The translations under genes were made by a program, and so were the position numbers. The notes below the pieces were generated by a model. That model searched no databases and had not been told where the DNA came from. It saw only the letters and a program-made list of their open reading frames with translations. A stretch of DNA of 51,228 nt from an uncultured Bacteroidales bacterium (lineage in GTDB: Bacteria > Bacteroidota > Bacteroidia > Bacteroidales > UBA932): contig CALVDP010000013.1 in NCBI GenBank assembly GCA_944326315.1, positions 1 to 51,228 on the forward strand, in the 5' to 3' direction. Of the stretch, positions 33,675 to 42,142 are shown piece by piece. Positions within the stretch are counted from its first letter, which is position 1, and every line of letters starts with the position of its first letter.

Positions 33675-36553
33675 TGAGAAGATTTGCTCTGACATTGCTG
33701 ATATCCGTCCTTGCCCCAAACCTTCTTCATGGAGGCTCGGGCAGGGACAGCCTTTTCCTTGACGGCAGCTGGGAATCAACGTTGGGGACATGTGTCCTTC
33801 CGGGGACGACAGATGAAAACAGATTGGGCGGAGGTAATGCCTCCACACCGGTGACATCCGGTCTGACCAGGCTTTATCCATTCGAAGGGAAGGTGACCTA
33901 TACCAGGACAGTGGAAATTCCCGTATCATTCTCGGGAAAACGTCTGTCTCTTGTGCTCGAAAGGACCAAGCCGAGTACATTGTCAATAGACGGAGTGGAG
34001 GCCGGAAGCGATTCCAGCCTTCTCGTACCTCATGTATATGAATTGCCGTCGCTGCAGCCCGGACTGCATGAAATCTCGCTTATAGTGGACAATTCGCCTG
34101 CAGCCGTACCTGAGCAGGTGCGGAGTTCCCATGCCTGGAGCGATGCCACACAGACGAACTGGAATGGTGTTATCGGCAGGATGTTCATAGAGGCTGTGGA
34201 TTCTGTATTCATTTCATCCATGGACATTTTCCCGGATGTGAAGAAGGGAATCGCGCTGGTGCGGACGGAAATTGTTTCAGACAGGGACTGCAGCGCAAGC
34301 CTTTCCATAAGGGCTGTGCCCGAGCCGTCGGACGCGGATGTTCCTGAAGGGAAGGTGCCGGCTTCCAGCATGCCTTCCCGGGTGTCCCGCAGCATAGACC
34401 TTTCTAAGGGCAGGAACGTGCATTCCTTCACTTTGGACATGGGTGACGACCCTCTGCTCTGGAGCGAATTCCATCCTCATCTGTACCGGTTTGACGCGGT
34501 GATGGAGACAGCGGAGTGCAAGGATTCGCTGTCAGTGTATTCCGGCATGAGGGATTTCTCGACAGACGGGACAAGCTTTGCCAACAACGGATGCAAGGTC
34601 TTCCTGCGTGGAAAGCACGATGCATGCGTATTCCCGCTCACAGGCTATCCTCCTATGGATACGGAAGCATGGAGGGAATTGTTCTCCAGGGCCAGGGAAT
34701 ACGGGATAAACCATTACCGCTTCCATTCATGGACACCGCCGGAGGCTGCTTTCGAGGCAGCGGACAGGGAAGGAGTCTATCTGCAGCCGGAGCTTCCTCT
34801 ATGGGGCGCAGTGGAAAGGGCAGACAGCAGTCTTGACATATTCGTGCGCCGCGAAGCCGCAAGGATTCTTGCAGAGTACGGCAACCATCCGTCTTTCGTC
34901 ATGTTTTCATTGGGAAATGAACTGCACGGCGATACCGGTCTGATGGCGGAATGGACAGAGGAGTTCCGAAAGTCTGACGGGCGTCATCTCTATTGCTTCG
35001 GGTCCAACAACAATCTTGGCTGGGAAGGCCCTCAGGACGGTGAGGACTATTTCGTGGCTTGCAGGGTAGGCTGGGGTGAGGGCTATTCGTCGCACACCAG
35101 GACCACCTTCGCCTTTGCCGATGCCGACAAGGGCGGGATATTGAACAATACCAGACCCGGCACAAGGGGTGATTATTCCGGGGCAATATCGGCAAGTCCG
35201 GTACCTGTGGTAAGCCATGAGAACTGCCAGTTCCAGATATATCCCGACTATTCTGAAACAGACAAGTACACGGGTGTGCTGTATCCTTACAATCTGGAGA
35301 TTTTCAGGCAGCGCCTTCATGATAACGGAATGGGAGACAGGGCGGAGGATTTCAGCAAGGCTTCCGGCCGTTTTGCAGTGGAGTGCTTCAAGGCTGATTT
35401 TGAATATGCCTTGCGGACACCGGGCTTCGGAGGTTTCCAGGTCCTTGACCTGCAGGACTATCCTGGACAGGGAACGGCACTTGTGGGAGTCTTGGACGCG
35501 TTCATGGACAGCAAGGGCGTGGTGACGCCGGAGGAGTTCAGACACTTCTGTTCTCCAGTTGTCCTGCTGGCGTCTTTTGACAGCTATTGCCTGACAAGGC
35601 GTGATACTGTTGATGTGGATCTTCTTGTCTCGAACTATACCGAGGAGGAATTCCGTGAGACTTTGCTGTGGAGGCTGTCCGTGACGGATGCACGGGGATT
35701 GTCCGGCAAAGGAGTCCGTTTCCCGCCGGAACTTTCAGGCAGTGTCCCTGTGTCTGTTGCCAACGGAGAAGTGTCGCATTCCGGCAATATCACGGTACCT
35801 CTGGAGGAATATCTCGGTAAGACTCTTGATGACATGGCATTCTGCCTGTCTCTGGAGTTGTCGGCAGGGGAGTATTCGAACCTGTACAAGTTTTGGGTCT
35901 ATCCGGACAATACGGCAGGGGACAGGCTTCCGCGCGGTCTTGTGACGGCAGATACTGCGGATGACAGGCTCAGGCAGATGTTGGAGGACGGCAGGACTGT
36001 GCTGCTTTTCCCTTCGCACGGGGATATTGTGGACAATTCTGTCGGAGGGCTTTTCACTCCTGATTTCTGGAACTGGTCAATGTTCAGAAGAGTATCCGAA
36101 CGGGCCGGAAAGGAGATATCTCCCGGCACACTGTCAGTAATCAACGATCCGGAGCATCCGGCTTTCGGGCTTTTCCCGAATGAAGGCCACAGTGACTGGC
36201 AATGGTGGAGCATCAGCCTGCATTCAAGACCTCTGATAATGGACAGTCTTGACGGATACACGCCTGTGCTGCAGGTGATTGACAATGTGGAAAGATGCCA
36301 CAAGTTAGGCATTGTGGCAGAATTTGCTGTTGGCAATGGCAGGCTGTTGATATGCACGACTGACCCTGATGCCGTATCCGGCACACCGGAAGGGGCGGCA
36401 TTCATCGCATCTCTTGCCGCCTATGCCTCGTCAGACAATTTCAGCCCGTCGTACAGACTGGACTGGAATGACCTGCTTCAGCTTCTGTACGGAAAGGCCG
36501 GAGACAATGAGGTGACTGACGGAGTGGAGAATCCAACTGCTTATTCAACGTGA
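33671..36553 (+). CDS. GH2-family glycosidase, C terminus altered by element insertion
   Basis: 960 residues with a signal peptide (ends near residue 21), so periplasmic. GH2 layout: jelly-roll sugar-binding domain (about 25-180), Ig-like domain (about 185-300), TIM barrel with acid/base Glu417 in FSLGNEL and likely nucleophile Glu517 in VVSHEN, then Ig-like and glutaminase-like (GATase-type) C-terminal regions (about 650-960). The SHEN form is not the usual EfG of beta-mannosidases or LacZ, so its substrate is uncertain; beta-mannoside or beta-galactoside is possible. The ATG overlaps the previous stop (ATGA). The last codon (ACG) and stop (TGA) lie inside mobile-element copy 3. Confidence 0.88.
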   Translation: MMRRFALTLLISVLAPNLLHGGSGRDSLFLDGSWESTLGTCVLPGTTDENRLGGGNASTPVTSGLTRLYPFEGKVTYTRTVEIPVSFSGKRLSLVLERTKPSTLSIDGVEAGSDSSLLVPHVYELPSLQPGLHEISLIVDNSPAAVPEQVRSSHAWSDATQTNWNGVIGRMFIEAVDSVFISSMDIFPDVKKGIALVRTEIVSDRDCSASLSIRAVPEPSDADVPEGKVPASSMPSRVSRSIDLSKGRNVHSFTLDMGDDPLLWSEFHPHLYRFDAVMETAECKDSLSVYSGMRDFSTDGTSFANNGCKVFLRGKHDACVFPLTGYPPMDTEAWRELFSRAREYGINHYRFHSWTPPEAAFEAADREGVYLQPELPLWGAVERADSSLDIFVRREAARILAEYGNHPSFVMFSLGNELHGDTGLMAEWTEEFRKSDGRHLYCFGSNNNLGWEGPQDGEDYFVACRVGWGEGYSSHTRTTFAFADADKGGILNNTRPGTRGDYSGAISASPVPVVSHENCQFQIYPDYSETDKYTGVLYPYNLEIFRQRLHDNGMGDRAEDFSKASGRFAVECFKADFEYALRTPGFGGFQVLDLQDYPGQGTALVGVLDAFMDSKGVVTPEEFRHFCSPVVLLASFDSYCLTRRDTVDVDLLVSNYTEEEFRETLLWRLSVTDARGLSGKGVRFPPELSGSVPVSVANGEVSHSGNITVPLEEYLGKTLDDMAFCLSLELSAGEYSNLYKFWVYPDNTAGDRLPRGLVTADTADDRLRQMLEDGRTVLLFPSHGDIVDNSVGGLFTPDFWNWSMFRRVSERAGKEISPGTLSVINDPEHPAFGLFPNEGHSDWQWWSISLHSRPLIMDSLDGYTPVLQVIDNVERCHKLGIVAEFAVGNGRLLICTTDPDAVSGTPEGAAFIASLAAYASSDNFSPSYRLDWNDLLQLLYGKAGDNEVTDGVENPTAYST

Positions 36554-36750
36554 ATTCGATGAAATGAATGGAATGAATTTCATCGAATTACCTCTATGGA
36601 GGACGAAGTCCGATGTAAGTTCTCCCCTACGCAGGGGAGAATTTAAGAGGGGTGACACGAAAAAGGAAAGGGATTTCGAAGAAATCGTAACGTCAGTTCG
36701 ACGGAATCTTTGATACTGAACATAAAAATTCGTCGAACTGACGTTATTCA
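36541..36750. mobile_element. MITE-like element copy 3 in the end of the GH2 gene
   Basis: The 196-bp element at 36548-36743 is flanked by TTATTCA (36541-36547 and 36744-36750), a 7-bp target duplication. Left end ACGTGAATTCGATGAA; right end, read inward, ACGTCAGTTCGACGAA. Near the left end AATTCGATGAAAT and ATTTCATCGAATT are perfect 13-bp arms, clearer than in copy 2a. Internal hairpins CTCCCCT-ACGC-AGGGGAG (36622-36639) and GATTTC-GAA-GAAATC (36672-36686) are intact. The ACG TGA at its left tip ends the GH2 reading frame. The remaining sequence to 36833 holds nothing else I recognise. Confidence 0.87.
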
Positions 36751-36833
36751 GATTATCCGGGAGCGGATTGACAGGCGGTGTGCCGCCGTGTCCGCCCCCC
36801 CCGGAAGCGGTGTCCTTTCGGGACCGTCGGCCA

Positions 36834-37754
36834 CTACTTCATCATGTTCTTGGTGTACAGCCCGTCGATGATGCCGTCTGCAAGTCCTATTACAGGGACA
36901 TAAATGTAGACGGCTTCCGTTATGTCCGCGATGGTCAGGAATATCCTTGCTGCAGGTACGATCACATCCGCACGGTCAGGCTTCATGGCGTATTCCTCCA
37001 TTCTCTGCTCTACCGTCATGTCCTTGAGCTTGTCATACAGCTCGTGCAGGGAGGTGACCGTCATCCTTGAATACCTTGTGTCACGGCCTTTCACCAGCTT
37101 TATCAGCTTGTTGATGTTGCCTCCGGAGCCGATAATGTTGATACCCGGGTATGAAAGCGCAAGATCCTTCATGTCCTTGGAAAGCCTCTCCCATTCGCTT
37201 TCCGTCACGGCTTCGTTGAGGATTCTGACGGTACCGATGTTGTATGACCTGGAACATACGAGTTCCCCGTCTGCCAGAAGATTGATCTCTGTACTTCCTC
37301 CTCCTACATCTACGTACATGAAATTGCCTTTCCTTCCCCTCATGTATTCGATATGGTTGTTGTATATCATCCTGGCCTCTTCCTGGCCGTCGATGATTTC
37401 TATCCTGATACCGGCTTTCTTCTCGATGGCCTTTATTATGGCAGGACCGTTTGCCGCATCACGCATGGCGGAAGTCGCGCAGGCGCGGTAGTCGGAGACG
37501 TCATAAATTTTCATCAGATTCTTGTAGGCTTTCATCAGCCTGATCATGTTCTTCTCTTTTTTCTCGGATATCATTCCTGACGAGAAAACATCGAAGCCGA
37601 GGCGCAGCGGCACCCTCAGAAGGAGTACCTTGCTGAAATGTGGCGCTTCCGGGCTTTCAAGCTGTTTGATCAGGAGCCGCACGGCATTGGATCCTATGTC
37701 TATCGCTGCATAAGTCACGGCATTTTCCCTGTAATTGGCCAATTCTTCTTCCAT
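36834..37754 (-). CDS. Exopolyphosphatase / Ppx-GppA family phosphatase
   Basis: 306 residues of the Ppx/GppA fold (ASKHA ATPase superfamily), which remove terminal phosphate from polyphosphate or pppGpp. The first nucleotide-binding block is AIDIGSNAVRLLI, then ATSAMRDAANG, DGQEEARMIY and the second phosphate loop VDVGGGSTEI; GSGGNINKL follows. It is about the length of the short Ppx form (no C-terminal HD domain). It lies 134 bases after ppk on the same strand, so they probably manage the same polyphosphate pool. Ppx versus GppA activity cannot be told from sequence alone. Confidence 0.9.
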   Translation of the reverse strand: MEEELANYRENAVTYAAIDIGSNAVRLLIKQLESPEAPHFSKVLLLRVPLRLGFDVFSSGMISEKKEKNMIRLMKAYKNLMKIYDVSDYRACATSAMRDAANGPAIIKAIEKKAGIRIEIIDGQEEARMIYNNHIEYMRGRKGNFMYVDVGGGSTEINLLADGELVCSRSYNIGTVRILNEAVTESEWERLSKDMKDLALSYPGINIIGSGGNINKLIKLVKGRDTRYSRMTVTSLHELYDKLKDMTVEQRMEEYAMKPDRADVIVPAARIFLTIADITEAVYIYVPVIGLADGIIDGLYTKNMMK

Positions 37755-37777
37755 AGCTCTATTCCTTGAAATTAAAC

Positions 37778-37844
37778 GTCTTTCTGCGAAAGACTAAATT
37801 CATCCAAACCTTACTATTCGCATCCGAATGTCCGCCTGACATTC
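37778..37844. other. Two small hairpins between ppk and ppx
   Basis: GTCTTTC-TGC-GAAAGAC (37778-37794) and GAATGTC-CGCCT-GACATTC (37826-37844) are perfect 7-bp stems in the 134-bp spacer. They could be RNA hairpins that attenuate or process the ppk-ppx message. Neither has a T-run on the minus strand, so simple terminators are less likely. Confidence 0.4.
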
Positions 37845-37888
37845 TCATAAACCGCTATTCTTCTTTGGTTTAAGTCTTTTCTGAAATC

Positions 37889-39952
37889 TTACAGGTTCTC
37901 CCTGTAATATTCATACAGTGCTTCCTGCGAGCTCTTGTCCAGCGGGTCATCGCAGGTCCATGGCGTGTTTTCTCCCGAGCCGTCCACAAGCCTGCCCTGA
38001 CGGACATCACGCAGACCGTACTCCACAATCCTTTTCATCTCGATCTTCAGTGTCGGATCATACACCGGAGCCACTACCTCTATCCTGTTGTCCAGGTTCC
38101 TCGGCATCCAGTCAGCCGAACCTATGAACACCTTCTCAACACCTCCTCCCGCGAAAACGAATATCCTCGAATGTTCGAGGAACCGGTCTATTATGCCGCA
38201 TATCCTGAGATGGCAGTCTGCTGGGAGATCCTTCGTGACCAGCGAGCAGTTCCCTCTGACAAGCAGGTCTATTTCCACTCCGGCTGCCGCAGCCTCGTAG
38301 AGCTTGGCCACCATGTCCTGGTCGGTGATATGGTTGATCTTGACCTTGATATATGCAGGCTTGCCGGCCTTCTTGTTCTTGATCTCTGCGTTTATAAGGT
38401 TTATGAACTTCCTTTTCATCCCGTTGGGGGATACAAGAAGCTCCTTGAAGTTGACTGGTATGTACGGCTTCTCGATGAACGAGAAAAGCAGGTCCACATC
38501 CGATGTTATCCGTGGCGAAGCCGTCATTATGATGCAGTCTGTATATGCCCGGGCATTTCCTTCATGGAAGTTTCCGGTGCTGACACAGGCTATGTCCGGA
38601 CCTTTCTTCATCCCGAGGTGTACCACCTTTGAATGTATTTTCAGCCCCTCCACACCGAATATGACTTTCACTCCCGCGTCCTGAAGCTTCTGTGCCCATA
38701 CCATATTGGATTCTTCGTCGAATCTTGCCAGCAGCTCGATGACCGCCGTCACTTTCTTTCCGTTGCGGGCCGCACCGATCAGGGCCTTTATGACCTTTGA
38801 ATCCTTGGCAAGACGGTACAGGGTGATCTTGATGCTCTTGACGTTGCTGTCCAGTGCCGCTTCATGCAAGAGCCCGATGAAAGACGAGAAGCTGTGATAC
38901 GGGACATGCAGGAACCTGTCCTGCTCCCTGACTTTCCGGAGTATGGTGCCCGGCTCACTGAAAGCTTCCTGCACAAGCTGCGGCAAGGGCTTGTATTTGA
39001 GGTCTTTCCTCCCGCAGTCAGGGAACTTCATCAGATCCTTGTGGTTCTGGTACCGCCCGCCCTGTGTCACTGTGTCGCTCAGCCCGAGGTCGAGCTTGCC
39101 GATGACCCTTTTAAGCAGGTCCTGTGGCATGCTGCTGTCATAGACTACACGCAGCGCCTCACCTTTTTTCCTCGATTTCAGTCCTTTGGATATCTTCTGG
39201 AGGATACCGCTTCTCTGGTCATCGTCTATTTCCATCTCGGCGTCCCTCGTGAATTTGAATGCATAGGATTCAAAGGAGGTGTATCCGGACCCGGCGAAAA
39301 TTTTCGGCAGGGAGCATCTGACGACATCGTCGAGATACATGATATAGCTTTTGCCGTCCTTGTCCGGAAGCCTTACAAAACGTCCGCAGCTCTGGACCGG
39401 CAGCTCGAAGAATGCATATTCGTATGCGTGGCCGCCGGAGGCAGTGGCCTTTACGGCTCTGACTGCGTGATAGATACTCTGGTCGGATTCATAGTCGAGA
39501 TGCTTGACGGATGCGAAGCGCACGGGCACAATCAGCCCGTCTATCTTGTCGGCATAGTAGGCATGTATGAAGTCCAGCTGGTCATCAGTGACATCTTTGT
39601 CGGAGATGATGCAGATGTTCTCCCGCCTGAGGTCCTCATATACCTTGTGCACACCTTCCTCGTATTCCTTCTGGTATCTGGCGTTGATCTTTGAAATCTG
39701 TTTCACGGTTGCCTTTGCCTGGGCGGCTTCCTTTGCTCCCTGTTTGCCGTCCCATTCAGCTATCCTGTTCTGGGATGCGACACGGACTCTGAAGAATTCG
39801 TCCAGATTGTTGGAGTAGATACCTAAGAAAGAGAGCCTTTCCAATAGTGGAACTTCAGTCCTGCATGCTTCCTGCAGGACTCGCCTGTTGAAATACAGCC
39901 AGCTGATATCCCTTTCAATATACGGGAATTTTTTCTTCTTGTCGGTCGGCAT
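37889..39952 (-). CDS. ppk1: Polyphosphate kinase 1
   Basis: 687 residues, the usual PPK1 length, making polyphosphate reversibly from ATP. The N-terminal domain has RDISWLYFNRRVL and NLDEFFRVRVA. The phospholipase-D-like catalytic domains carry His440 in LKIHSK (the phosphorylated His of the family) and His594 in FLEHSR. IKITLYRLAKDSKV and STGNFHEGNA are further conserved blocks. It is followed on the same strand by the exopolyphosphatase gene. Start ATG 39952; no clear promoter was found upstream. Confidence 0.96.
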   Translation of the reverse strand: MPTDKKKKFPYIERDISWLYFNRRVLQEACRTEVPLLERLSFLGIYSNNLDEFFRVRVASQNRIAEWDGKQGAKEAAQAKATVKQISKINARYQKEYEEGVHKVYEDLRRENICIISDKDVTDDQLDFIHAYYADKIDGLIVPVRFASVKHLDYESDQSIYHAVRAVKATASGGHAYEYAFFELPVQSCGRFVRLPDKDGKSYIMYLDDVVRCSLPKIFAGSGYTSFESYAFKFTRDAEMEIDDDQRSGILQKISKGLKSRKKGEALRVVYDSSMPQDLLKRVIGKLDLGLSDTVTQGGRYQNHKDLMKFPDCGRKDLKYKPLPQLVQEAFSEPGTILRKVREQDRFLHVPYHSFSSFIGLLHEAALDSNVKSIKITLYRLAKDSKVIKALIGAARNGKKVTAVIELLARFDEESNMVWAQKLQDAGVKVIFGVEGLKIHSKVVHLGMKKGPDIACVSTGNFHEGNARAYTDCIIMTASPRITSDVDLLFSFIEKPYIPVNFKELLVSPNGMKRKFINLINAEIKNKKAGKPAYIKVKINHITDQDMVAKLYEAAAAGVEIDLLVRGNCSLVTKDLPADCHLRICGIIDRFLEHSRIFVFAGGGVEKVFIGSADWMPRNLDNRIEVVAPVYDPTLKIEMKRIVEYGLRDVRQGRLVDGSGENTPWTCDDPLDKSSQEALYEYYRENL

Positions 39953-40137
39953 AATGCTAATTTGAAATTATCCCGTAAAATAACAAAATTTCTGTTAACA
40001 AATTATTAAATTACCGATATCTCGTGAGCTCGGATGTTATCGGCCGGTAGCCTCTTACGCCACCAACAGCATAAAAACATGCTTTTGAAATAAGCTGTAA
40101 TCTTGTTCATCTGTATTATTGTTCCGGAAGTTTTTCT

Positions 40138-40145
40138 TATTTTTG
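40138..40145 (+). promoter_or_regulatory. -7 element upstream of glmS
   Basis: TATTTTTG at 40138-40145 matches the -7 consensus and lies 46 bases before the glmS start. The -33 match is weak (TTG at 40119, 16-base spacing). I saw no glmS ribozyme-like leader. Confidence 0.4.
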
Positions 40146-40191
40146 CCTCCTGTCCATGAAAATGGCGGTTATTGGAAACTTTATCTTCAAT

Positions 40192-42036
40192 ATGTGCGGA
40201 ATTGTAGGTTATCTTGGAAGCGGTGACGCGTATCCTGTGCTCATCGAGGGACTTAAGCAGTTGGAATACAGAGGCTATGACAGTGCAGGCGTGGCGCTTG
40301 TCGGATCGGACGGCAGGCTCAATGTATATAAAGAGAAGGGCAAGGTCGCTGACCTTGAAAACTATACGGCGGACAAGGACAAGTCCGGGCATCTCGGTAT
40401 TGCCCACACCAGATGGGCTACACACGGCGAGCCATGCGCGAAGAATGCGCATCCGCATGTGTCTTCATCCGGACGTTTCGCCATGGTGCACAACGGCATC
40501 ATCGAGAATTATGCAGTCATCAGGGAGAATCTGGAAAAGAAAGGCTATGAATTCAAGAGTTCCACCGATACCGAGGTGCTGGTGCAGCTTATAGACTATA
40601 TCGCTTCACGCGACAATGCCGACACGGTCATCGCCCTGCAGAGCGCATTAAGGGAGGTCGTAGGGGCATACGCCATTGCCCTTGTGGACAAGGAACATCC
40701 TGACTGCCTCTATGCCGCCAGGAAGAGCAGCCCTCTTGTCATCGGTATGAAGGACACCGACTTCTACCTGGCATCGGACGTGAATCCCATCGCGGCATAT
40801 ACGGACAAGGTCGTCTATCTTGAGGACGGGGAGATCGCGTACATGCATTATGGAGACAAGCTCCGTATCGTGAACCTTTCCAATGCGGAATGCTGTCACG
40901 AGGTCATGACAGTCCCGAAGAATCTCGGCAAGGCCGGCAAAGACGGCTTCGGACACTATATGCTCAAGGAAATATACGAGCAGCCGGACTGTATCCGGGA
41001 CTGCATGAGGGGCAGGGTGAATCCTGAAGCGAGGACGGTGACGCTTTCCGCGGTGCATGACCACAGGGACAGGCTTCTGTCGGCCGACAGATTCATAATA
41101 GTGGCCTGCGGTACTTCCTGGCATGCCGGACTGATTGGTAAGCAGCTCTTCGAAGATCTCTGCCAGATACCGACAGAGGTGGCATACGCTTCGGAGTTCC
41201 GGTACTGCAATCCTGTCATAAGGAGCACCGATGTTGTCATAGCCATATCCCAGAGCGGCGAGACGGCAGATACGCTTGCAGCCATCGAGCTTGCGAGGTC
41301 CAGGGGCGCGTTCGTCTACGGTATCTGCAATGCGGTAGGGGCAAGCATCCCGAGGGCCACCGACACAGGCTCCTACATTCATGTGGGTCCGGAAATAGGC
41401 GTGGCTTCCACGAAGGCCTTCACAGGGCAGGTTACCGTGCTTGCCATGATAGCCCTTGATCTGGCGAAAGAGAAGCATACCATTGACGATGAAAGGTATG
41501 CGGCCATGATAGAGGAGCTTGCAGTCATTCCGGACAAGATGAAGGAGGTGCTCAAGTCTGACGGGAAGATCGCCTCGCTTTCGAAAATCTTCACGTATGC
41601 CAGGAACTTCATCTATCTCGGACGCGGCTATTCATACCCCGTAGCCCTCGAAGGTGCGCTGAAGCTCAAGGAAATATCATATATCCATGCCGAAGGCTAT
41701 CCCGCAGCGGAGATGAAGCACGGTCCGATAGCCCTTATCGACGAAGAGATGCCGGTGGTGATCATCGCTCCCAAAAATGCCTTGTACGGGAAAATACTCA
41801 GCAATGTCCAGGAGATAAAGGCCCGCAAGGGCAGGGTGATAGCCATTGTCACAGAGGGAGATGATGTCATAAGCAGGATCGCCGATACATGTATGGAAAT
41901 TCCACGGACCATGGAATGCTTCGATCCGCTTCTCTCGACGATACCCCTCCAGCTTCTGGCATATCATATAGCGGTGTGCAAGGGGAAGGATGTGGACCGG
42001 CCGCGCAACCTTGCCAAGAGCGTCACGGTCGAATAG
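40192..42036 (+). CDS. glmS: Glutamine--fructose-6-phosphate aminotransferase
   Basis: 614 residues. The enzyme makes glucosamine 6-phosphate from fructose 6-phosphate and glutamine, the first step to cell-wall amino sugars. The start is ATG 40192 because the N-terminal Cys2 (MCGIVGYLG) must be exposed as the glutaminase nucleophile; the frame extends 12 codons upstream. The glutaminase domain spans about 1-220, then two SIS sugar-phosphate domains (CGTSWHAG, SQSGETADT, LGRGYSYPVALEGALKLKEISYIHAEGYPAAEMKHGP). The C terminus ends NLAKSVTVE as usual. Confidence 0.97.
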   Translation: MCGIVGYLGSGDAYPVLIEGLKQLEYRGYDSAGVALVGSDGRLNVYKEKGKVADLENYTADKDKSGHLGIAHTRWATHGEPCAKNAHPHVSSSGRFAMVHNGIIENYAVIRENLEKKGYEFKSSTDTEVLVQLIDYIASRDNADTVIALQSALREVVGAYAIALVDKEHPDCLYAARKSSPLVIGMKDTDFYLASDVNPIAAYTDKVVYLEDGEIAYMHYGDKLRIVNLSNAECCHEVMTVPKNLGKAGKDGFGHYMLKEIYEQPDCIRDCMRGRVNPEARTVTLSAVHDHRDRLLSADRFIIVACGTSWHAGLIGKQLFEDLCQIPTEVAYASEFRYCNPVIRSTDVVIAISQSGETADTLAAIELARSRGAFVYGICNAVGASIPRATDTGSYIHVGPEIGVASTKAFTGQVTVLAMIALDLAKEKHTIDDERYAAMIEELAVIPDKMKEVLKSDGKIASLSKIFTYARNFIYLGRGYSYPVALEGALKLKEISYIHAEGYPAAEMKHGPIALIDEEMPVVIIAPKNALYGKILSNVQEIKARKGRVIAIVTEGDDVISRIADTCMEIPRTMECFDPLLSTIPLQLLAYHIAVCKGKDVDRPRNLAKSVTVE

Positions 42037-42053
42037 CCGCCGTACGCGGTTAA

Positions 42054-42126
42054 TATTTTGTAAACGCCGATTAGTATTTCGTAAACAATCATGTAATAAA
42101 AATTAAATTTCCCCGGGCTACTTTTG
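42054..42126 (+). promoter_or_regulatory. Promoter and possible PHO-box-like repeats before TonB receptor
   Basis: TACTTTTG at 42119-42126 is a perfect -7 element with no -33 match at the right distance, as in promoters that need an activator. Upstream, GTAAAC occurs at 42060 and 42081 (21 bp apart, about two helical turns) within TATTTTGTAAAC and TATTTCGTAAAC, with a weaker GTAATA at 42093. Phosphate-regulator (PhoB) sites are phased direct repeats of similar sequence in other bacteria; assignment here is inference. Confidence 0.4.
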
Positions 42127-42142
42127 CCGCAAATTCAAAAGT

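Noticed and set aside
40020-40191. glmS ribozyme
   Set aside because: The leader downstream of the -7 element is about 40 bases, and the conserved ribozyme core known from Firmicutes is not visible.
42037-42142. Possible riboswitch before the TonB receptor
   Set aside because: The leader after the predicted start is only about 10-15 bases, too short for a cobalamin or similar riboswitch; no B12-box sequence was seen.
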